DNA of 64,000 bases from assembly GCF_023231945.1 (NCBI RefSeq), contig NZ_JAJLJH010000003.1, positions 434,001 through 498,000 of the forward strand, in the 5' to 3' direction. Below, one piece after another: positions 1-7,377 of the stretch. The stretch's first letter is position 1; the number at the start of each line of letters is the position of its first letter. The notes beneath the pieces are model-generated. The model did no database searches. It was not told where the DNA came from and worked only from the letters and a program-made list of their open reading frames with translations. The translations under genes were made by a program, and so were the position numbers. Source of the stretch: Scleromatobacter humisilvae. GTDB lineage: Bacteria > Pseudomonadota > Gammaproteobacteria > Burkholderiales > Burkholderiaceae_C.

Positions 1-523
1 GGATGATGGCGAGCGCCAGCAGGCCCACGCCGGCGACGGCCCAGAACGTCGCGCGCCAGCCGAAGGCCTGGCCCAGCCAGGTGCCGATCGGCACGCCCAG
101 CACGTTGGCCATGGTCAGTCCGGTGAACATGATGGCGATGGCCGAGGCGCGCTTGTCGGCGGCGACCAGGCCGGTGGCGACGACGGCGCCCACGCCGAAG
201 AAGCTGCCGTGCGCGAAGGCCGTCAGCACGCGCGCCGCCATCAGCAGGCCGTAGCCGGGCGCGAGCGCGCAGGCGGCGTTGCCGATCGTGAAGATCGCCA
301 TCAGCGCGAGCAGCACGGCCTTTCGCGGCCAGTTGCGCGTGAGCACGGTCAGCACCGGCGCGCCGACGACCACGCCCAGCGCGTAGCCGGAGATCAGCAG
401 GCCGGCGGCCTGGAGCGTGACGCCGAGGTCGGCGCCCATGTCGGGCAGCAGGCCCATGATGACGAATTCGGTGACGCCGATGCCGAAGGCGCCGGCGGTC
501 AAGGCATAGAGAGCGAGAGGCAC
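1..523 (-). CDS. MFS efflux transporter, AraJ/YdhP-like (3' end cut by window edge)
   Basis: The N-terminal 174 residues of a major facilitator superfamily drug or sugar efflux permease of the inner membrane. I see about five hydrophobic helices and an early GVTEFVIMGLLP segment, which is typical of the AraJ/YdhP/PbuE-type H+ antiporters. The GTG start at 523 has a GGAGAC ribosome site just upstream. The gene runs off the left edge, so the second half is missing. It is divergent from a LysR regulator 98 bases away, the usual layout for a LysR-controlled exporter. The substrate cannot be told from sequence. Confidence 0.85.
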   Translation of the reverse strand, partial: MPLALYALTAGAFGIGVTEFVIMGLLPDMGADLGVTLQAAGLLISGYALGVVVGAPVLTVLTRNWPRKAVLLALMAIFTIGNAACALAPGYGLLMAARVLTAFAHGSFFGVGAVVATGLVAADKRASAIAIMFTGLTMANVLGVPIGTWLGQAFGWRATFWAVAGVGLLALAII

Positions 524-606
524 GGAAAGTCTCCGGGAACGAACGATGGTTCCCATGGTGGCGGCGAATGCCGCTTGCGACTAGACTGCCGGCAAGAAGA
601 ACACTT

Positions 607-621
607 GTGAACTTAAATCAC
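607..621. promoter_or_regulatory. Putative LysR T-N11-A operator
   Basis: GTGA-N7-TCAC is a perfect 4-base inverted repeat holding a T-N11-A core (608-620), the form LysR-type regulators bind. It lies in the divergent MFS/LysR intergenic region and directly touches the regulator's ATG at 622. Binding there could block the regulator's own translation start or transcription. Functional assignment is inferred. Confidence 0.45.
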
Positions 622-1533
622 ATGTCCAGACAGGACGTCAACCGCTCCGGCGAGATGGAAGTCTTCGTCCGCGTGGTCGAGCTCGGCGGGTTATCGGCCG
701 CCGCGCGGGCACTCGCGATGACGCCGTCGGCGGTCAGCAAGCTGGTCGGCCGGCTCGAGGCCAGGCTGGGCGTGCGGCTGTTCAATCGCTCGACGCGCCA
801 ACTGCAGCTGACCGCCGAGGGCAGCGTGTTCTACGAGCGCAGCGTGCGCGTGCTGGCCGACCTCGCCGAGGCCGAGCGCGGCGCCGCGGCCAACGATGCG
901 CCGCGCGGCCGGCTGAGCGTCAACGCCAACGTGCCGTTCGGCGAGGCGGCACTGTTGCCGCTGGTGCCGGCGTTCCTCGAGCGCTATCCCGAGATCACGC
1001 TGGACATCGTGCTGACCGACGAGGTGATCGACCTGATCGAGCACCGCACCGACGTCGCCGTGCGCGCCGGGCCGCTCAAGAGCTCGAGCCTCGTCGCGCG
1101 CAAGCTGGGCGCGACGCGCAAGTCCATCGTGGCGTCGCCGGACTACCTCGCCAGGCACGGCGTGCCGAAGAAGCCGGCCGACCTGGCGCGGCACAACTGC
1201 CTCGGCTTCAACCGCACGCGCACGTTGAACGGCTGGCCGGTGCTGGCCGCCGGCAAGCAGGTGATGCTGCCCGCCGTCGGCAACACGCAGGTCAGCGACG
1301 GCGCCTCGCTGCAGCGCCTGGCCGTGGCCGGCGTCGGGCTCGCGCGGCTGGCGCGCTTCCACTGCCGCGACGACATCGCCGCGGGCCGGCTCGTGCCGGT
1401 GCTGGAGAAGTTCAACCCGGGCGACCTCGAGGAGATCCACGCCGTCTTCCTCGGCCACGGCGGCTACCTGCCGGCACGCGTGCGGGCGTTCCTCGATTTC
1501 CTGGTGGAGAACGTGCGGATCGAGCCGCAATGA
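622..1533 (+). CDS. LysR-family transcriptional regulator
   Basis: A 303-residue LysR-type regulator. An N-terminal winged helix-turn-helix (about residues 10-65, with LSAAARALAMTPSAVSKLV as recognition region and VRLFNRSTRQLQLT after it) is followed by a periplasmic-binding-like effector domain (about 95-300). The ATG at 622 was preferred to upstream in-frame starts because family members begin a few residues before the EMEVFVRVVE helix. It probably controls the divergent MFS transporter. The effector is unknown. Confidence 0.9.
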   Translation: MSRQDVNRSGEMEVFVRVVELGGLSAAARALAMTPSAVSKLVGRLEARLGVRLFNRSTRQLQLTAEGSVFYERSVRVLADLAEAERGAAANDAPRGRLSVNANVPFGEAALLPLVPAFLERYPEITLDIVLTDEVIDLIEHRTDVAVRAGPLKSSSLVARKLGATRKSIVASPDYLARHGVPKKPADLARHNCLGFNRTRTLNGWPVLAAGKQVMLPAVGNTQVSDGASLQRLAVAGVGLARLARFHCRDDIAAGRLVPVLEKFNPGDLEEIHAVFLGHGGYLPARVRAFLDFLVENVRIEPQ

Positions 1534-1578
1534 ACGACGCCCTGGCCGCGCGAGGCGGGCAGGGCGTTCGAAGTCGTT

Positions 1579-1601
1579 GCGACGCGGTCGAGCCGCGTCG
1601 C
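1579..1601. terminator. Possible hairpin between convergent lysR and phasin genes
   Basis: A 9-base perfect stem (GCGACGCGG / CCGCGTCGC) with a 5-base loop lies in the 77-base gap between two converging genes. Neither strand shows a clear T-run, so it may be only a weak or Rho-assisted bidirectional terminator. Confidence 0.35.
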
Positions 1602-1610
1602 GACGGACGA

Positions 1611-2063
1611 TCAGGCGCGGCGGGCCGTCGGCTTCTTGGCGGCCGGGGCGACCTGGTCGATGACCGACGACAGCGAGCTGTACGCCTGGTCGACGCCCGA
1701 CTTCAGGCCCTTGGCGATCGGCGCGAAGGCCTCGGCTTGCGGCAGCTTGGCGGCGGTCGCGTCGAGGTTGGCGTGGAACTGCGACACGCCGAGGTCGGCG
1801 GAGGCGCGCAGTTGCTGGCCGGCGAGCACGAGGCCCTGCTGGGCGTTGGCCTTGATCAGTTCGACGGCGGCTTGCGGATCCTTCACGCCGGTCATCGACT
1901 TCAGCGCGGCTTCGGTCGCCAGGCGGCTTTCCTCGAAGTGCTTCTTGCCGAGGTCGGCCCAGGCTTGCACCTGTTCCATGACCGGCTTCAGGTTGGCCTG
2001 GAGGGCTTCGGGGGCGAACTTTTCGGCGCCGGGGAAGGACGGGAAAGCGAAGGCGGTGGTCAT
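1611..2063 (-). CDS. phaP: Phasin (PHB granule-associated protein)
   Basis: A 150-residue amphipathic protein of the betaproteobacterial phasin family, which coats polyhydroxybutyrate granules. Visible marks are a helical, Ala/Gln/Lys-rich body, an early FPGAEKFAPEALQANLKPV segment, and an Ala/Lys tail (APAAKKPTARRA). The start at 2063 follows GGAGACCTCC. A longer in-frame extension exists to 2126 but would run through the palindrome at 2081-2124, so I reject it. No other PHB gene is in the window. Regulation by PhaR is likely given the upstream palindrome. The gene symbol follows the family name. Confidence 0.85.
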   Translation of the reverse strand: MTTAFAFPSFPGAEKFAPEALQANLKPVMEQVQAWADLGKKHFEESRLATEAALKSMTGVKDPQAAVELIKANAQQGLVLAGQQLRASADLGVSQFHANLDATAAKLPQAEAFAPIAKGLKSGVDQAYSSLSSVIDQVAPAAKKPTARRA

Positions 2064-2080
2064 GGAGGTCTCCGGTTGAT

Positions 2081-2124
2081 GTTGCAGTGCAGCAATGATA
2101 AATCGATCATTGCTGCGGTGCAAC
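2081..2124. promoter_or_regulatory. 44-base near-perfect palindrome upstream of phasin, putative PhaR operator
   Basis: Two 19-base arms (2081-2099 and 2106-2124) match at 17 of 19 positions around a 6-base spacer. Each arm holds TGC/GCA blocks (GTTGCAGTGCAGC and GCTGCGGTGCAAC). PhaR repressors of PHB producers are known to bind TGC-rich dyads in front of phasin genes. The site ends 17 bases before the phasin start, where a bound repressor would block transcription or translation. Confidence 0.6.
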
Positions 2125-2156
2125 ATGGAAATTAGGGAAGACCCTCCAGGCCGGCG

Positions 2157-3800
2157 TCAGCTGCGCACCGCCAGCGTGTAGCCGGTGGCCGTCTTGGGCG
2201 TGTCGTAGACGCCGTAGTCGCAGCTGAAGACCGTCCAGGCCTCGGTCGTGTCGGCGGCGTCGGTGGTCGACGTCCAGTAATACTGCAGCGTGACGAAGCC
2301 GGCGAACGGCGCCGCGGCGGACGGCAGGCCGGCGTCGGCGCTGGGCCACGTGGTGTCGAAGAAGTCGGCCTGGTTGTTCAGCGCGCGGTCGGCCAGGCTG
2401 GCCATCTCCTTGCGATTGGGCATGCGCCAGGCGCCCACGGCCGAGCCGTCGCTGAGGCCGCACTGCCCGCTGGCCAGGCCCTGCACCGCGGCGAGGGCGT
2501 CGCTCCAGTTGCCGGCCAAGCAGTCGGCGCGCCTGAGCCAGACCAGGCCGGTGACGGTGTCGGTGAGCGTGCCGTCGCCGTTTTCGCGCAGGCGCTGGGA
2601 CGGCAGCGCGACGCCGGCCTGCACGCTGCCGTCGTCGCCCGCGGCGTAGGGCACGTACATGCCGGTGGCCTGCAGCCGGACGCTGCCGCCCGCGTTGGGT
2701 CCGCCGCCCTTGACGGCCCAGACCCCGAGGCTGCTCGTCGCCTTGAGATTGCCGGCGCCGTCGTTGATGTAGCGGCCATCGCCCATGCGGATGGCCCAGG
2801 CGCTCGGCGAGCCGGCCTGGCCGCCGTAGTAGCTGGTGGACGTCCAGTAGGCCGTGTCGGCCACGTTGACGAACGGGCTGCCGGCGCTGATCGCCGGGCT
2901 GGCCGCCGATTCGTCGACGATGCTTTCCAGCTCCCACTGGTTCGGCAGGCGCCACTGGCCGGCGGTCGACCCGTCCGCCAGCCCGCAGGCGCCGGCGGCC
3001 AGGTGGTTCACCGCGGCGATCGCGTTGGCCCAGGTGGCGGGCGCGAGGCAGCCGGCGTCCTTCAGCCAGGTCAGGCCGGTCAGCGTGTCGGTGACGCTGC
3101 CGTCGTGATGGTCGACATATCGCGTCGCGGGCCAGGCGACGCCGGCGTGGCGGTCCGCGTCGTCGCCGGGCGCGTAGCTCTGCGCCTGGCCGCTGGCCGC
3201 CAGGCGCACCAGCGGGTCGGCGCCGTCGTGGGCGATGAAGTTGCCGTCGGCGACCGAGCCGTTCGGGACGGAGTCGAAGTTCAGCACCGACTGGATGTAG
3301 GCGGAGCCGCCGCCGGGATTCGTGAACTGGCCGGTGAAGTCCTCGCGCGTGACGGCGGCGCCCGAGGCGGCTGCCCAGTCGCTCGCCGGGGCGTACCACG
3401 TGTAGCCGGAGCGATCGGCGTCGGCGGCGTTGCCGATGGCCGGCTCGAAGGAGTAGCCCGCCTTCGTCGCCCAGAACTGGTAGTTCCACTTGCAGGCGTC
3501 GGTGCAGGACGTGCCCAGCTGCGCGAAGCTGTAGTGGCCGTTGGCGTCCGTGGTGGCGGTCGCGACGACCTGGTTGGTGTTGGTGTTGAACGCGATGACC
3601 GTCGCGCCCGGCAGCGGCGCGCCGCGATAGCTCACGCTGCCCGCGAAGGTGTTGGTCGGCGGCGGCAGGCCGGGATCGGTGTCGCCGGCCTGGCTGCTGC
3701 TGCTTCCGCCGCCGCCACCGCAGGCCGCAAGAAGGCTCGCGCAGGCGAGCGCGAGGGCGGCGGCGCGGGCGCGCGCGGGGGGCGAGGCGGTCTGGGTCAT
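2157..3800 (-). CDS. Exported lipoprotein with two DUF1566 (Lcl C-terminal) repeats
   Basis: 547 residues. It starts with a lipoprotein signal ending in the lipobox LLAAC (Cys27), then a Gly/Ser linker. Next comes a carboxypeptidase-regulatory-like beta-sandwich (about 55-100, ending in TDANGHYSF). Two copies of the DUF1566/Lcl_C fold follow, each opening with a DGTVTDTLTGL(T/V)WL-type motif, holding a WRLPN/WRMPN motif, and ending in YWTST. DUF1566 domains occur on bacterial surface proteins, including a Legionella adhesin. The ligand here is unknown. The start at 3800 was chosen because it places the signal peptide at the N-terminus. No obvious operon partner. Confidence 0.8.
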   Translation of the reverse strand: MTQTASPPARARAAALALACASLLAACGGGGGSSSSQAGDTDPGLPPPTNTFAGSVSYRGAPLPGATVIAFNTNTNQVVATATTDANGHYSFAQLGTSCTDACKWNYQFWATKAGYSFEPAIGNAADADRSGYTWYAPASDWAAASGAAVTREDFTGQFTNPGGGSAYIQSVLNFDSVPNGSVADGNFIAHDGADPLVRLAASGQAQSYAPGDDADRHAGVAWPATRYVDHHDGSVTDTLTGLTWLKDAGCLAPATWANAIAAVNHLAAGACGLADGSTAGQWRLPNQWELESIVDESAASPAISAGSPFVNVADTAYWTSTSYYGGQAGSPSAWAIRMGDGRYINDGAGNLKATSSLGVWAVKGGGPNAGGSVRLQATGMYVPYAAGDDGSVQAGVALPSQRLRENGDGTLTDTVTGLVWLRRADCLAGNWSDALAAVQGLASGQCGLSDGSAVGAWRMPNRKEMASLADRALNNQADFFDTTWPSADAGLPSAAAPFAGFVTLQYYWTSTTDAADTTEAWTVFSCDYGVYDTPKTATGYTLAVRS

Positions 3801-3897
3801 CGAGGGCTTGTCCAAAGTGATGACTCTTCTACGGCGCTGAACGTCCGTCCCTGAGTCACCGGCCGGCGCGCCCGTGAACAAAGTCGCGGCGCCGCGC

Positions 3898-4659
3898 TCA
3901 GGGCATCGTCGCGACGAGCTCGAGCAGCCGCCGCGGCTGCTCGATCTGCGGCATGTGGCCGCACTGCGCGATGATCTCGAGACGCGCGTCCGGGAACGAC
4001 TCGGCGACGGCGCGTCCGTAGGCCGGCGTGACGACGCGGTCGCTCTCGCCCCACACGACCAGCACCGGCACGCGCACCAGCGCGAGACGCGCGCGCAGCT
4101 GGGGGTCGGCCATGTCGCGGGCGCGGCCGTAGACCGCCAGCGTCCGCATGTTGGCCGCCATGCCGGCCTTCTGCGCGTCGGTCAGCTTCGACGGATCGAT
4201 GCCGAAGCGCGCCGGGTCGTGGTAGCTCAGCGCCGACAGCTGCTGCGGCGTCAGCGAGAACACGTCCGCGCAAGGTTCGCCGTCGACGACGATGCCGGCG
4301 CCGTTGACCAGCACGACGCCGCGCAGCCGCTCGCCGGCGCGCAGCGCGAGCGCGTTGGCGATCCAGCCGCCGATCGAGAAGCCGACGACCAGCACCTCCG
4401 TCAGCACGAGGCGTTCGAGCAGCGCGGCGTAGGCATCGGCGAGCTTCTCGATGCTGTCGAAGTCGCCGGGCCGCGGCGTGCCGCCGAAGCCGGGGTGCAC
4501 CGGCGCGATCACGCGCGCGTTCGCGGCCATGGCCTCGACGAAGCGCGCGACGGTCTGCGGGCCGCCGCCGCCGTGCAGCACGAGCACGGCGGGGCCGCTG
4601 CCGGCATCGTCGAAGGTGAGGGCGAGGTCGTCGACGAAGCTTTCGTGGCGGGTCGTCAT
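3898..4659 (-). CDS. Alpha/beta-fold hydrolase
   Basis: A 253-residue cytoplasmic alpha/beta hydrolase. An oxyanion HGGGG motif lies near residue 31, the nucleophile motif is GFSIGG, an acid stands in VVWGESDRVV, and the catalytic His is in CGHMPQIE near the C-terminus. The short ATG at 4659 is chosen; a longer frame would run through the divergent regulator. It is transcribed away from a MarR gene across an AT-rich 78-base gap, so its expression is probably controlled by that regulator. The substrate is not evident. Confidence 0.85.
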   Translation of the reverse strand: MTTRHESFVDDLALTFDDAGSGPAVLVLHGGGGPQTVARFVEAMAANARVIAPVHPGFGGTPRPGDFDSIEKLADAYAALLERLVLTEVLVVGFSIGGWIANALALRAGERLRGVVLVNGAGIVVDGEPCADVFSLTPQQLSALSYHDPARFGIDPSKLTDAQKAGMAANMRTLAVYGRARDMADPQLRARLALVRVPVLVVWGESDRVVTPAYGRAVAESFPDARLEIIAQCGHMPQIEQPRRLLELVATMP

Positions 4660-4668
4660 GACAGGTCC

Positions 4669-4692
4669 TTTATATAAATATATTGATATAAA
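4669..4692. promoter_or_regulatory. AT-rich inverted repeat, putative MarR operator
   Basis: TTTATAT (4669-4675) and ATATAAA (4686-4692) form a perfect 7-base dyad in an almost pure A/T stretch, in striking contrast with its G+C-rich surroundings. It lies between the divergent hydrolase and marR starts. MarR proteins bind such AT-rich palindromes. It could also hold the -10 regions of both genes. Confidence 0.5.
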
Positions 4693-4737
4693 GATCATGA
4701 TACGATAGCCGAGAATTCTCCGCAAGGTGACAAGGCC

Positions 4738-5157
4738 ATGCCCGCAGACCTCCAGCCGCTGGGCCACGCGATCAAGCGTGCCCAGTACCGCCACCATCGC
4801 GCGGTCGACGCCGCGCTGATCGAGATCGGCACCACGCTCGCGCAATGGGACGCGCTGCGTGCGATCGCGCGCAACCCCGAGTCGTCGTCGCACAAGCTGG
4901 CCGGCCTCACCTTCCAGAGCGACCAGTCGTTCGGCGCGCTCGCCGGCCGGATGGTCGAGCGCGGGCTGATCCAGCGCGTTGCCGGCGAAGGGCGCGCGCT
5001 CCTGCATCACCTCACGCCGGAAGGCGAGGAGATGCTGGCCGCCGGCAGCACGGTCGTCGACCGCCTGCTCGCGGCCTCGTTCGCGCCCTTGAACAAGGCG
5101 GAGCGCCAGCAGTTGCGGGCGCTGCTGTCCAAGCTGCTGGGCGACGACGCACCGTAG
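4738..5157 (+). CDS. MarR-family transcriptional regulator
   Basis: 139 residues with the MarR winged helix-turn-helix: a dimerisation helix with YRHHRAVDAAL, then WDALRAIARNPESSS, a recognition helix around SFGALAGRMVERGL, and a wing leading to LTPEGEEML. Weak but acceptable AAGG sits before the ATG. It is divergent from an alpha/beta hydrolase it probably represses. Its TAG stop directly abuts the stop codon of the convergent HiPIP gene, with no intergenic base. Confidence 0.9.
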   Translation: MPADLQPLGHAIKRAQYRHHRAVDAALIEIGTTLAQWDALRAIARNPESSSHKLAGLTFQSDQSFGALAGRMVERGLIQRVAGEGRALLHHLTPEGEEMLAAGSTVVDRLLAASFAPLNKAERQQLRALLSKLLGDDAP

Positions 5158-5451
5158 CTAGGTCTTCGGCGAGAAGGCGATGCAATGACCGTGCGGCCTG
5201 ATCGGCCCTTCGACGAGCTGGCACGTCGCCGGCGCCTTCGGCTTGGCGGGGGCGATGTAGTGCACGCAGTCGTCGCAGTCCTTGCCGGGCATGTCGCCCT
5301 TGTCGACGTATTTCACCGCGGCCTTCGCGAGTTTGGCCTGCGCGCGCGCAGGCGTGCCGGCCGCCCACGCGATGGTCACGCCCACCCCGAGGGCCGCGGT
5401 GCGCTGCAGCGCGCGGCGGCGCGAGAGACCGTCCGTCCGTTGATCTTCCAT
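5158..5451 (-). CDS. High-potential iron-sulfur protein (HiPIP), Tat-exported
   Basis: A 97-residue precursor. A twin-arginine signal (SRRRALQ at 10-16, hydrophobic core, cleavage near ARA-Q) is followed by a mature domain with the four cysteines that bind a 4Fe-4S cluster (Cys59, Cys62, Cys77, Cys90). HiPIPs are small periplasmic electron carriers between the bc1 complex and terminal oxidases or photosynthetic reaction centres. The cofactor is assembled before export, which fits the Tat signal. It stands alone, ending head-to-head with marR. Confidence 0.9.
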   Translation of the reverse strand: MEDQRTDGLSRRRALQRTAALGVGVTIAWAAGTPARAQAKLAKAAVKYVDKGDMPGKDCDDCVHYIAPAKPKAPATCQLVEGPIRPHGHCIAFSPKT

Positions 5452-5524
5452 GCTCGACCCCTTCGATGCCCGGCGCGATGGCCGTGCATGTCAGACCGGG
5501 CGAAGCGCCGGAATATTCCCGGGA

Positions 5525-6061
5525 TCAGAATTTCGTCGGCTGGCTCACCTCGTCGCGCAGGCTGTCCAGCAAGGCCTTCACCTTGGCGGGCGGGGCGCCG
5601 TTCAGGTGGGCATCGATGACGGCGTCCAGCGACTTCTTCACCGCGTTGTCCTTGGCCGCCGACGCGGCCGCGAGTCTGGCCTTGGCATCCTCGCTGCCGT
5701 CGCCGCGCACCGCGGCCATCAGCACCTCGACGAGCCGTTGCAGGATCAGCTCCACCGCGCGCGCCGAGAACCCGCCCAGCAGCGCGATCACGCCGGGCGA
5801 CAGCGACTGGTCGAGTTGCGTGCCCAGCTTGCCCGAGATGAACGGGCCCAGCGCGATCGACAGGATCAGGCCGCCGATCACGCCCGTGAAGAAGCGCGAG
5901 ATGTAGGACGCGTTGTACTTCGGATCGTACGAGCGCGTGGCGAGGTAGGGCTGGGTCTTCACCAGCACGTAGAACGAGGCGCCCAGCACCGCGCCGAAGA
6001 AGGCGTTGAGCGAGGTCCAGAAGCTGGCCGAGGTCTCGATGTCGTGCAGCCATTCCATCAT
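5525..6061 (-). CDS. Uncharacterised membrane protein with two transmembrane helices
   Basis: 178 residues, not recognised. Two hydrophobic segments (about residues 12-34 and 52-73) are followed by a soluble helical C-terminal half rich in Ala, Lys and Asp (AAVRGDGSEDAKARLAAA). The ATG at 6061 overlaps the stop of the upstream gene (ATGA). A second ATG follows at once at 6058. The overlap points to translational coupling and probably a shared complex with the preceding protein. Confidence 0.7.
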   Translation of the reverse strand: MMEWLHDIETSASFWTSLNAFFGAVLGASFYVLVKTQPYLATRSYDPKYNASYISRFFTGVIGGLILSIALGPFISGKLGTQLDQSLSPGVIALLGGFSARAVELILQRLVEVLMAAVRGDGSEDAKARLAAASAAKDNAVKKSLDAVIDAHLNGAPPAKVKALLDSLRDEVSQPTKF

Positions 6062-6696
6062 TTGGACGCTCCCTGGCTGGCGGGCTGGGCTGCCCGCGGG
6101 ACGGATGCGGCCGCCGCGGCGGCCTCGATGAAGGCGGCCGACGCCTGCGACTCGGCCGCCTTCTCGGCCGCTCGCCGGGCCTTCCAGCGCTCGCCCTTGC
6201 CGGCGATCTGCGAGGCGCTGATCACGAAGCAGACGGCGCTGACGAACGCCACCCCGATCACCGCCTGCACCAGCGGCGGCATGCCGCCGAAGATGTGGCG
6301 CTTGCCGGCGGGCGGCTCGGAGGTCTGCAGCGACAGCGCCGTCGTGGGCGCGATCAGCAACGACAGCTTCGCATGGATGTCCAGGATCACCTCCTCGGGC
6401 GTCAGGCCGGTGGCCTGCGGGGCGCTGTGGTCGGGGTGCGGATCGTGGATCGTGTACAGCGGCGCCGCGCCCGCCACCTCGATCGGCCAGACGAGAGCCG
6501 GCGCCACCTGCGAGATCGGATCCATCTCCAGCGCCTTGAGCACCGAGTCGAGCCAGCCGATCTCGCGCAGCAGCGGCAGCGGCAGCACGAAGCCGTTCTT
6601 GCGGGCGAACGAGAGCATCAGGCGGCAATCCGGCACCAGTCCGGTTGCTCCGTGGGTCCTGGCGTGCTTCTTGGCAATCTCGGGCGCTTCCGCCAT
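6058..6696 (-). CDS. Uncharacterised protein with one transmembrane helix
   Basis: 212 residues with no domain I recognise. A soluble N-terminal part of about 135 residues has several conserved-looking Pro/His turns (HDPHPDHSAP). It is followed by one hydrophobic helix (around 143-163, VQAVIGVAFVSAVCFVISA) and an Ala-rich helical tail. The start at 6696 has a good GGAG ribosome site. It is first in a two-gene unit with the overlapping downstream membrane protein. Confidence 0.7.
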   Translation of the reverse strand: MAEAPEIAKKHARTHGATGLVPDCRLMLSFARKNGFVLPLPLLREIGWLDSVLKALEMDPISQVAPALVWPIEVAGAAPLYTIHDPHPDHSAPQATGLTPEEVILDIHAKLSLLIAPTTALSLQTSEPPAGKRHIFGGMPPLVQAVIGVAFVSAVCFVISASQIAGKGERWKARRAAEKAAESQASAAFIEAAAAAASVPRAAQPASQGASK

Positions 6697-6779
6697 TCCG
6701 TGCTCCTGCCGTGCTGCTTCGCGGCGGAGTCTCCGTCAGCCACGGCTGGCTGACATCCCTAGAACGGGCGGCACGCGCC

Positions 6780-7268
6780 TCAGCGCTGAACGTCGAAGGC
6801 CTTTTCCACCGTGAACGCGATGGTGCCCATGAGCACGCCGCCGCCGATCATCAACGCCAGGATCACGCCCAGCACCGGCGCCCAGCCGGTGCGCACCATG
6901 CCCGGCGGCGGGGATTCGTCGTCCTCCTCGCGCGTGGCCTGCACGACGGGCTGGCCCGGCTCGCCGGCGTACAGTCGCGCCCACTTGGCGTCGGTGGTCA
7001 GCCCGATGACGATGGCGCACAGCATGCCGATCGAGATCGTGAGCCCCAGCCACGGGATCAGCGCCCAGGACAGCCGGTCGTCGATGCCCAGGTCGCGCAT
7101 GCGAAAGACGCCGACGAGGCCCACCAGCGTCGGGATCGGATAGAGCCAGCCGAGGCGGCTGCGCAGGCCGTGCAGGTAGAAGTGGTGCAGGCCGACGCTG
7201 CCGCCGATGACGGCGATCCAGGTCGCGAGGGTCTTCGACGGCACCTCGTCGGGATCGCGAAGCGTCAT
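6780..7268 (-). CDS. TM2-domain (NINE-type) membrane protein
   Basis: 162 residues. The N-terminal half carries a TM2-like pattern: a hydrophobic helix with GGSVGLHHFYL followed by a second helix and a short DDRLSW turn, as in bacterial NINE/TM2 proteins. A third and a fourth hydrophobic segment follow, with an acidic loop (EEDDES) between them. The start at 7268 is preferred over a 32-residue extension that runs into a G+C-rich repeat. Function of the family is unknown. Confidence 0.7.
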   Translation of the reverse strand: MTLRDPDEVPSKTLATWIAVIGGSVGLHHFYLHGLRSRLGWLYPIPTLVGLVGVFRMRDLGIDDRLSWALIPWLGLTISIGMLCAIVIGLTTDAKWARLYAGEPGQPVVQATREEDDESPPPGMVRTGWAPVLGVILALMIGGGVLMGTIAFTVEKAFDVQR

Positions 7269-7377
7269 GACAGTCCCCGCTCGCTGCGCTCGCAGCCTGC
7301 CGAGGGGGCCTCGGCCCTGCTGCGGAGCGGCCGAGCGCGGCGGCCTCGCATCGACGCTGGGCACGGGCGCGGCCCCG
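7269..7377. repeat. G+C-rich stop-linked intergenic repeat, copy 1
   Basis: Directly after the GNAT stop codon (read on the minus strand) comes a C/G-rich element beginning CGGGGCCGCG. It contains a GCCCCCTCGG core and the self-complementary CTGCGAGCGCAGCGAGCGGG. Related elements follow other stop codons at 33595-33703, 51102-51207 and 59593-59740. It appears to be a dispersed repeat family. Confidence 0.45.

Noticed and set aside
2064-2126. N-terminal extension of the phasin to 2126
   Set aside because: It would translate through the palindromic operator, and a good ribosome site lies before the start at 2063.
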